A DNA stretch of 7,483 bases, taken from contig DASWIV010000081.1 in assembly GCA_036397475.1 (NCBI GenBank), positions 1 to 7,483 of the forward strand. The letters are read 5' to 3'. The notes beneath the pieces were generated by a model. It did not search any database. It saw only the letters and a list, made by a program, of their open reading frames with translations, and had not been told where the DNA came from. Positions 1 to 4,654 of the stretch are shown piece by piece; within the stretch, counting starts at the first letter, position 1; each line of letters opens with the position of its first letter. The translations under genes were made by a program, and so were the position numbers. This stretch comes from DASWIV01 sp036397475 (GTDB lineage: Bacteria > JAJVIF01 > JAPKYR01).

Positions 1-357
1 GGGGCTGGGAATTACGCTATGTGCGGGAGGGGTTATTTGCCGAGATTGTTATGGATGTGGCCGAACTCGAGAATATCGGTGATGGGAGGCGAGCAGGCGG
101 CGGGTGTGTTGACAGATGTTAAAATTAACCAGTTGAAGAAGGCGGGGAAGGAAGTTCCGGAGAAGGAGATCGAGGATATGCGTCAGAGGATACTGGATGA
201 GTATGAGCATGACTCAACGGCGTATTTTTCGACGTCGCGGTTGTGGGATGACGGGATACTTGATCCGGTGGATACGAGGAACGCGTTGGCGCTGGGGATA
301 AGCATGAGTTTGAATGTGGAAGTTCCGGAGTATAGGATGGGGATATTCAGGATGTGA
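1..357 (+). CDS. Methylcrotonoyl-CoA carboxylase-type carboxyltransferase (beta) subunit, C-terminal 118 residues (5' end outside window)
   Basis: The reading frame is open from base 1 to TGA at 355-357, and the 5' part lies outside the window. The subunit carries out the second half-reaction of a biotin-dependent acyl-CoA carboxylase: transfer of CO2 from carboxybiotin to an acyl-CoA, most likely 3-methylcrotonoyl-CoA, in the cytoplasm. The visible piece begins GAGNYAMCGR, followed by MWPNSRISVMGGEQAA, a charged helical linker of about 40 residues, then RLWDDGILDP (residues 81-90) and the terminal GIFRM. This order is the signature of MCC-beta/geranyl-CoA carboxylase C-termini. Propionyl-CoA carboxylase beta instead has an AVMGAKGAVEI-type segment here. 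The first ATG in the window (19-21) is internal to the conserved GAGNY-MCGR motif, so it is not the start. The downstream LiuC-type hydratase, biotin carboxylase and carrier genes support a leucine-degradation role. Geranyl-CoA carboxylase is the main alternative. Confidence 0.93.
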   Translation, partial: GAGNYAMCGRGYLPRLLWMWPNSRISVMGGEQAAGVLTDVKINQLKKAGKEVPEKEIEDMRQRILDEYEHDSTAYFSTSRLWDDGILDPVDTRNALALGISMSLNVEVPEYRMGIFRM

Positions 358-394
358 GTTTGGAATATTAAATACTCAATGAGGAATCTATAGA

Positions 395-904
395 ATGAGT
401 TCAGGGAATTTTTTCTCGACCTCGATCAATCCACTCCATATTATCGCGGGAGTCATAATTCTTTACCTCGCAATTTCAATAATTTTCTACAACTCCATTC
501 CAACTGAACAAGAACAAACAAAGAAAGCAATTTCAAATCTGGAAATAATCCAGGAACGGCTTGAATCGTACGCTGATGATCATGAGGGTCTATATCCGGA
601 AAAAATCAGAGAATTGAAATCGGGAGGATACATCAGCCTGTACCCGCCAAATCCCTGGTCAAACACAGATATGATGGAAGTTTCTGGCTCAATGATAGGC
701 TCTGAAGGTGATGTTGCGTATGTCCCTTACATAGAAGAGGATATAGTGAAGGGATATTATCTGGTACTCATTGGATTTGATCAGGCGGTCGACGAATATG
801 ACGTAACCGGCGATCAGTTAAAGGAAAGAATCCCACATATTCTTTCGGGACGATTGGATGGAGTCGATCTTCCAGAATTAAAAGAATACATGCTGGTAAA
901 ATAG
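395..904 (+). CDS. Membrane-anchored pseudopilin-like (GspG-like) protein of unknown function
   Basis: 169 residues, with a clear ribosome binding site GAGGAA at 381-386, 8 bases before the ATG. A short polar N-terminus is followed by one hydrophobic segment (about residues 14-33). Then come an amphipathic helix (about 38-62) and a mixed alpha/beta C-terminal part containing ESYADDHEGLYPEKIREL, PPNPWS and GDVAYVPY. This geometry of membrane helix, long helix, YxxDxxGxYP and NPW/NPF resembles type II secretion major pseudopilins and related bacterial pilin-like proteins. The resemblance is from recognition, not a search. The prepilin peptidase site (G/A before F-T-L-x-E) is absent, so it is probably a permanently anchored protein with the C-terminal domain outside the cytoplasm. 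Base composition is clearly more AT-rich than in the flanking genes (18/60 G+C at 481-540). It sits 37 bases after the carboxyltransferase gene and has no visible link to acyl-CoA metabolism. The specific function is unknown. Confidence 0.8.
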   Translation: MSSGNFFSTSINPLHIIAGVIILYLAISIIFYNSIPTEQEQTKKAISNLEIIQERLESYADDHEGLYPEKIRELKSGGYISLYPPNPWSNTDMMEVSGSMIGSEGDVAYVPYIEEDIVKGYYLVLIGFDQAVDEYDVTGDQLKERIPHILSGRLDGVDLPELKEYMLVK

Positions 905-944
905 CTTTGCATAAGCGACGTGAGCAAGATATCCATAAAATACT

Positions 945-950
945 TATAAT
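945..950 (+). promoter_or_regulatory. Possible -10 promoter box upstream of the zinc-ribbon gene
   Basis: A perfect TATAAT lies 17 bases before the ATG at 968, inside the 63-base AT-rich gap after the pilin-like gene. The best -35 candidate is TGAGCA (921-926, 3 of 6 matches to TTGACA, 18-base spacing), which is weak. If used, it would start a transcript for zinc ribbon, hydratase, pyrE and the carboxylase subunits independently of the upstream genes. AT-rich spacers produce such boxes by chance, so confidence is low. Confidence 0.3.
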
Positions 951-967
951 ATCGGGGAATTGACGCC

Positions 968-1177
968 ATGAACTACCTCAAGAAAATTAAAGACGGGCAG
1001 CCGTGCGTGGTTTGCAAGGATGGGCGGTACAAAATCAGGAGGCTCGATAGTCCATCGCAACCGTCGCCGGTGGTCGAAGCCCTGAACGCTACGGTCTACA
1101 TCTGCGACAAGTGCGGGAATGTCCAGTTTTTCTCGGAGCTGCAGGATCCGGCGATTTTGAAAAAGAAGAAAAAATGA
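968..1177 (+). CDS. Small zinc-ribbon protein with lysine-rich tail, function unknown
   Basis: 69 residues. Two Cys-x-x-Cys knuckles, CVVC at residues 13-16 and CDKC at 46-49, are 29 residues apart, as expected for a four-cysteine zinc ribbon. The second is followed by GNVQFF, which is typical of the outer strand of such ribbons. The protein ends in five lysines (65-69). A GGGGAA stretch at 954-959 lies just upstream of the ATG and can serve as ribosome binding site. The TGA stop (1175-1177) overlaps the ATG of the hydratase gene (1174-1176), so the two are probably translationally coupled. The purine-rich codons for the lysine tail also lie where the hydratase needs its Shine-Dalgarno. I do not recognise a named family. 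Nucleic-acid binding or a protein-interaction role is possible, but nothing in the sequence decides it. An unrelated antisense frame covers the 3' end and is judged a shadow. Confidence 0.8.
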   Translation: MNYLKKIKDGQPCVVCKDGRYKIRRLDSPSQPSPVVEALNATVYICDKCGNVQFFSELQDPAILKKKKK

Positions 1178-1965
1178 GTGAACAAATTATCAATAAGTCG
1201 ATAATTGTCGAGATCGATCCTCCCGTTGCGAAGGTAACGCTCAACAGGCCCGACGCGCGCAACGCGCTGAATCCGCAAATGCTTCAGGAAATAATCGAAG
1301 CGCTGAAGCTTGTCGAGCAGGCCGGGAGTGTACGCGCGCTGGTTATCACGGGCACGGGCGATGTATTCTGCGCGGGCGGGGATATCAAGTGGTTCATGGG
1401 ACTGAGGGACAAATCGAGGGAAGAAGTTATCGAAGAGGTTTCGATAATTTCGGAATGCATGGTAGCGCTGTATGAATGTCCGCTTCCGACAATCGCGATC
1501 GTCAACGGGCATGCGTTCGGCGGCGGATGCGGCCTGGCGGCGGCGTGCGATTTTTCGATAGCGTCGGAGGACGCGATGTTCAGCGTGTCGGAAGTCAAAC
1601 TTGGAATGATACCGTCGCCGCTGATCCCGATTGTGGTTAAGAAACTTGGGGAGGCGAGGTCGAGAAGGTTGATGCTTAGCGGGACGAGATTTACGGCTAA
1701 GGAAGCACAGGAATATGGGTTGATCGGAAAGGTGTTTCCGAGGGTTGAACTGGCGAAGTGCGCGGAGCCGTTGATCAATACGCTGGTTAAGGGAAGTCCG
1801 AACGCGATCGCGGAGACGAAAAGGCTGATCCGGGAGCTTCCGGAAATGAAACTTGAAGACACACACGGTAAAATAGCTGAAGCGCTCGCGGATGTGATTT
1901 TGCATGACGAGGCGGGCGAGGGTATGAGGGCGTTTTATGAAAAGCGGGAGCCGGAATGGCGATAG
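1174..1965 (+). CDS. Enoyl-CoA hydratase/isomerase family protein, probable methylglutaconyl-CoA hydratase (LiuC/AtuE-like)
   Basis: 263 residues, the usual length for a single-domain crotonase. It likely hydrates 3-methylglutaconyl-CoA to HMG-CoA, the step after methylcrotonoyl-CoA carboxylase in leucine breakdown. Crotonase landmarks in order are LNRPDARNALN (23-33), the first oxyanion-hole segment FCAGGD (65-70), the second one NGHAFGGGCG (111-120), and SEVKLGMIPS (139-148). Glu140 aligns with catalytic Glu164 of rat enoyl-CoA hydratase. The position of Glu144 is Gly120 here, which from memory is common in bacterial LiuC/AtuE-type proteins but not in classical hydratases. The start at 1174 is chosen because the family motif begins about 20 residues later and the ATGA overlap with the zinc-ribbon stop is typical coupling. 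An upstream in-frame ATG at 1111 would add 21 unrelated residues encoded inside the zinc-ribbon gene. Substrate assignment rests on the neighbouring carboxylase genes. A geranyl-pathway hydratase is the main alternative. Confidence 0.92.
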   Translation: MSEQIINKSIIVEIDPPVAKVTLNRPDARNALNPQMLQEIIEALKLVEQAGSVRALVITGTGDVFCAGGDIKWFMGLRDKSREEVIEEVSIISECMVALYECPLPTIAIVNGHAFGGGCGLAAACDFSIASEDAMFSVSEVKLGMIPSPLIPIVVKKLGEARSRRLMLSGTRFTAKEAQEYGLIGKVFPRVELAKCAEPLINTLVKGSPNAIAETKRLIRELPEMKLEDTHGKIAEALADVILHDEAGEGMRAFYEKREPEWR

Positions 1966-2018
1966 CCCCCCCTGTAGTCTCCGCCACGGCGGACTGTAAG
2001 CCCCCGCGAGCGGGGGGA
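1966..2018. repeat. GC-rich compound palindromic intergenic element
   Basis: This element fills most of the 67-base gap between the hydratase stop and pyrE. It contains a C7 run (1966-1972) and an inverted repeat TCCGCC-AC-GGCGGA (1980-1993). The repeat can extend outward with AGT/ACT (1976-1978, 1993-1995) if two bases bulge. A second hairpin follows: CCCCC (2001-2005) and GGGGG (2012-2016) around GCGAGC. The G6 run (2012-2017) could instead pair with the upstream C7, enclosing the first hairpin. No T-tract follows on either strand end, so it is a poor intrinsic terminator. It looks like a dispersed REP/MITE-like intergenic repeat or an RNA structure ahead of pyrE. Only one copy is in this window, so 'repeat' refers to its internal symmetry. 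Confidence 0.6.
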
Positions 2019-2032
2019 CGGTTGAACGGAAA

Positions 2033-2575
2033 ATGACAGTCATGATAAAAACAAGACAGGAATTAGGAAAGTGGATAGTCGGTGTCGCGAGGATTACCGG
2101 TGAATTCAAGCTGCGGTCAGGGGCGATGTCGGATGTGTATTTCGACAAGTACCGGTTCGAAGCTAATCCGGACATTCTGAAGGCTATAGCGGAGCAGATG
2201 TCGGAATTAATTCCTGATGGGACGGAGAGATTGATCGGGTTGGAAATGGGCGGAATTCCATTGGTGACAGCGATATCCATGCACACCGGAATTCCAGGTG
2301 GTTTCTGCAGGAAGAAAGCGAAAGAGTACGGGACGTGCCTGCAGGTCGAAGGTGGGGTTGAGAATGGGGAGAAGGTGACGATAATCGAGGACGTGATAAC
2401 GTCGGGGGGCGCGGCAATAGAGGCTATCAAGGCGCTCAGGGAAATGGATTGCGAGATTTTAGGATTGCTTTGTGTGGTGGACAGGGAGTCCGGCGGAGCG
2501 GAGAAATTTAAGGAGATGGAAGTAAATTTCGAGCCGCTATATAAAATGAGTGAACTGGAAAAATTAACTAATTGA
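2033..2575 (+). CDS. pyrE: Orotate phosphoribosyltransferase
   Basis: 180 residues. The enzyme converts orotate plus PRPP to orotidine 5'-monophosphate in cytosolic de novo pyrimidine synthesis. Recognisable features are FKLRSGAMSDVYFDKYRFE (25-43, the OPRT N-terminal motif), EMGGIPLVTAIS (71-82), RKKAKEYGT (93-101, the flexible catalytic-loop region with its lysines), and the PRPP-binding motif VTIIEDVITSGGAA (115-128) with the acidic pair Glu119-Asp120. Length is in the normal range for short bacterial PyrE proteins. The ribosome binding site is weak (GGA at 2028-2030, very close to the ATG). A second in-frame ATG at 2042 is possible and would remove three residues. The gene sits between the hydratase and biotin carboxylase genes, with 8 bases from its TGA to the next ATG, so it is probably co-transcribed with carboxylase genes of an unrelated pathway. 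The gap before it carries a strong palindromic element. Confidence 0.94.
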   Translation: MTVMIKTRQELGKWIVGVARITGEFKLRSGAMSDVYFDKYRFEANPDILKAIAEQMSELIPDGTERLIGLEMGGIPLVTAISMHTGIPGGFCRKKAKEYGTCLQVEGGVENGEKVTIIEDVITSGGAAIEAIKALREMDCEILGLLCVVDRESGGAEKFKEMEVNFEPLYKMSELEKLTN

Positions 2576-2583
2576 GATACCCA

Positions 2584-4125
2584 ATGGATGCTTCAAAAAA
2601 ATTCGGGAAAGTACTTGTAGCCAACCGTGGAGAGATCGCGGTCAGGATACTTAAAGCTTGCAGGGAGATGGGTATCGCGACAGCGACAGTTTATTCCGAG
2701 GCGGATGTGAACGCGCTTCATGTGCAGCATGCCGATGAATCGGTTTGTGTCGGACCACCCTCCCCTTTGGAAAGTTATCTCGCGATCGACAAAATAATCG
2801 ACGCTGCAAAATCTCTTGGATGCGACGCTATTCATCCGGGCTACGGATTTCTCGCGGAAAATTCAAAATTCGCAAACGCGATTGTCGATGCGGGAATGGT
2901 TTTTATCGGACCTCCCGATTCTGCAATCAAATTGATGGGGAACAAGATCGAGTCAAGGGAAGCGATGATCAAGGCGGGGATTCCGGTTACGCCGGGAATC
3001 GAAGCGCTTGAGGACGATTTTGAAACGGTCGCCAAGGAAACTGAAAAAATCGGGTATCCGATCCTCGTTAAAGCCGCTAGTGGTGGCGGCGGAAAGGGTA
3101 TGCGACGTGTGGACGATCCGTCGGATCTGAAAGCCGCGATGGAGGGAGCGTCGCGTGAAGCGGCAAAAGCGTTCGCCGATCCTACAGTATATATCGAGAA
3201 ATTTATCGTGAATCCACGCCATATAGAATTTCAGGTTCTTGCGGACGATCATGGGTATGTTGTCCATGTATTTGAAAGGGAATGCTCAATTCAGAGGCGT
3301 CACCAGAAAATTGTCGAGGAGACCCCGTCGGTCGCGCTGACTCCTGCAATCAGGCAGCAGATGGGAGAGACAGCGTGCGAGGTAGCGAGGGCTTCCGATT
3401 ACAGGTCAGCTGGAACGGTCGAATTTTTATTCGCGCCGGACGGGACATATTATTTTCTGGAAATGAACACGCGGATACAGGTCGAGCATCCGATTTCGGA
3501 AATGACGACCGGTGTCGATCTGGTACAGGAACAGATACGTATCGCGATGGGAGAGAAAATTTCATTCAGGCAGGACGAGGTTTCGCAGCGAGGGCATTCG
3601 ATCGAGGTCAGGATTTACGCGGAGGATCCGTCGAATAATTTCCTGCCACAATCCGGACCGCTTTTCCTGGTGCATGAGCCGAGTGGTCCTGGGATACGTG
3701 TGGATTCGGGAATTTTTACCGGCGGAGAGGTCACGACTTATTACGATCCGATCTTATCGAAGCTGATCGTTCACGCGCCGGACCGGAAATCGGCAATTAA
3801 CAGGATGGTACGTGCTCTCAAGGACTACACGATTATTGGAATTCGTACGAATATTCCATTTTTGATCGATGTGCTGAAGCATCCGAAATTTGCTGTGGGA
3901 GAGACGTACACGGATTTCATCCCGCGAAATATGCCGGAGTGGCCGTACGATGACTCGACGATGGCCGAGTATGCCGGGATGAGCGAGATAGCGGCGATCG
4001 CGGCAGCGGTGATCGAGCATTCCGGGCTTGGCAGGAAAGTACATTATTCGGAAAATGGAACAAACGGATTAAGTTACGATCCGTGGGAGAAAATCGGTCC
4101 ATGGGAGATAGCGTCGGGACGTTAG
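2584..4125 (+). CDS. Acyl-CoA carboxylase biotin carboxylase subunit (methylcrotonoyl-CoA carboxylase alpha, BC part only)
   Basis: 513 residues. It carboxylates biotin on the carrier protein using ATP and bicarbonate. Domains in order are the biotin carboxylase N-domain (KVLVANRGEIAVRIL, 9-23; HPGYGFLAEN, 84-93), ATP-grasp (glycine loop AASGGGGKGM, 164-173; ERECSIQRRHQK, 231-242; EMNTRIQVEHP, 293-303), and the C-domain (EVRIYAEDP, 341-349). Residues equivalent to E. coli AccC Glu288, Arg292, Glu296 and Arg338 are present as Glu293, Arg297, Glu301 and Arg343, so it should be active. The tail after about 450 ends at DPWEKIGPWEIASGR, which corresponds to the point where the BT domain begins in one-piece MCC/PCC alpha subunits. 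The BT and biotin domains are in the next gene. ATG 2584 is preferred, with a weak GAG at 2574-2576. A TTG at 2572 overlapping the pyrE stop is less likely and adds only four residues. RIYAEDP and gene context favour an MCC/PCC-type over a fatty-acid-synthesis AccC. Confidence 0.94.
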   Translation: MDASKKFGKVLVANRGEIAVRILKACREMGIATATVYSEADVNALHVQHADESVCVGPPSPLESYLAIDKIIDAAKSLGCDAIHPGYGFLAENSKFANAIVDAGMVFIGPPDSAIKLMGNKIESREAMIKAGIPVTPGIEALEDDFETVAKETEKIGYPILVKAASGGGGKGMRRVDDPSDLKAAMEGASREAAKAFADPTVYIEKFIVNPRHIEFQVLADDHGYVVHVFERECSIQRRHQKIVEETPSVALTPAIRQQMGETACEVARASDYRSAGTVEFLFAPDGTYYFLEMNTRIQVEHPISEMTTGVDLVQEQIRIAMGEKISFRQDEVSQRGHSIEVRIYAEDPSNNFLPQSGPLFLVHEPSGPGIRVDSGIFTGGEVTTYYDPILSKLIVHAPDRKSAINRMVRALKDYTIIGIRTNIPFLIDVLKHPKFAVGETYTDFIPRNMPEWPYDDSTMAEYAGMSEIAAIAAAVIEHSGLGRKVHYSENGTNGLSYDPWEKIGPWEIASGR

Positions 4126-4135
4126 GGGATTTTGA

Positions 4136-4645
4136 ATGGATTACAGGTACAACATAAACAGTGAAGAGAAGGATGTCCGTATCGATGCATCAGGGTCATC
4201 GCTTACGGCGACACTGGGTGAAAAAATATTCGATGTCGAGATCGTCCCTACCGGCGAATCGAGCGCGATTCTGAAATTGAACGGGAAAAGTATTCCTGTA
4301 CGATACATTCGCAGGAACGGTGAAATCCACCTGATGGTGGAGGGCTGGAATTTTGTCGCCAAGGAGCCAATGGCGGATACGGGCATCTCAGGGGGACATG
4401 AAGCAGATGTTGTTGACGGGCTGCAGACAATTGTCGCGCCTATGCCGGGACAGGTCGTGAAGGTGAATGTTAAGGAAGGGGAAAAAGTTACGAAAAAGCA
4501 GTGCCTGGTTATTGTCGAGGCGATGAAGATGGAGAACGAAATGAATTCAGCGGTCGATGGCACGGTAACAGCGGTTCATGTTGAAGCCGGACAGCAGGTC
4601 GATGCGATGCAGCCACTGCTTGAAGTAACTCAATCGGACAAATAA
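4136..4645 (+). CDS. Biotin carboxyl carrier subunit of acyl-CoA carboxylase (BT-like plus biotinyl domain)
   Basis: 169 residues. Residues 1-78 form a beta-rich segment (FDVEIV, AILKLNGKSIPVRYI, GEIHLMVEGWNF) like the BT barrel that links biotin carboxylase to the biotin domain in MCC/PCC alpha chains. A short Gly/Asp-rich linker (about 79-95) follows, then a biotinyl domain with APMPGQVVKVNVKEGEKV (101-118) and the biotinylation site EAMKMENE, in which Lys131 is the biotin acceptor. AGQQVDAMQPLLEV ends the lipoyl/biotinyl fold. A good Shine-Dalgarno, AGGGGA (4124-4129), overlaps the TAG of the biotin carboxylase gene, with a 10-base gap and a different frame. The two genes together equal one full alpha subunit. 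The protein shuttles carboxybiotin between the upstream biotin carboxylase and the carboxyltransferase encoded at the window's left edge. A BirA-type ligase, not in this window, must biotinylate it. Confidence 0.94.
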   Translation: MDYRYNINSEEKDVRIDASGSSLTATLGEKIFDVEIVPTGESSAILKLNGKSIPVRYIRRNGEIHLMVEGWNFVAKEPMADTGISGGHEADVVDGLQTIVAPMPGQVVKVNVKEGEKVTKKQCLVIVEAMKMENEMNSAVDGTVTAVHVEAGQQVDAMQPLLEVTQSDK

Positions 4646-4654
4646 CTCACATAA

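Noticed and set aside
19..21. ATG at 19 as the start of a short 112-residue protein
   Set aside because: The frame is open to base 1 and the six codons before it encode GAGNYA, which belongs to the conserved carboxyltransferase motif, so this Met is internal to a truncated gene.
1966..2018. The GC-rich hairpins as a Rho-independent terminator after the hydratase
   Set aside because: No T-tract follows the stems in either direction (GGACGGTTGAACGG on the plus side), and the genes after it remain closely packed and co-directional.
1096..2430. A 444-codon open frame on the minus strand, antisense to the zinc ribbon, hydratase and pyrE
   Set aside because: The product is rich in Arg, Pro, Ser and His with no recognisable domain. 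It lies across three well-supported plus-strand genes and the palindromic gap. Its openness follows from the codon usage of those genes.
2572..2583. TTG start overlapping the pyrE stop for the biotin carboxylase
   Set aside because: It adds only MRYP before a normal ATG at 2584, no better ribosome site supports it, and the conserved domain begins after the ATG.
3282..3638. Plus-strand 118-codon frame inside the biotin carboxylase gene
   Set aside because: It is an out-of-frame shadow of the strongly conserved ATP-grasp coding region, with a low-complexity Arg/Gly/Asp composition.
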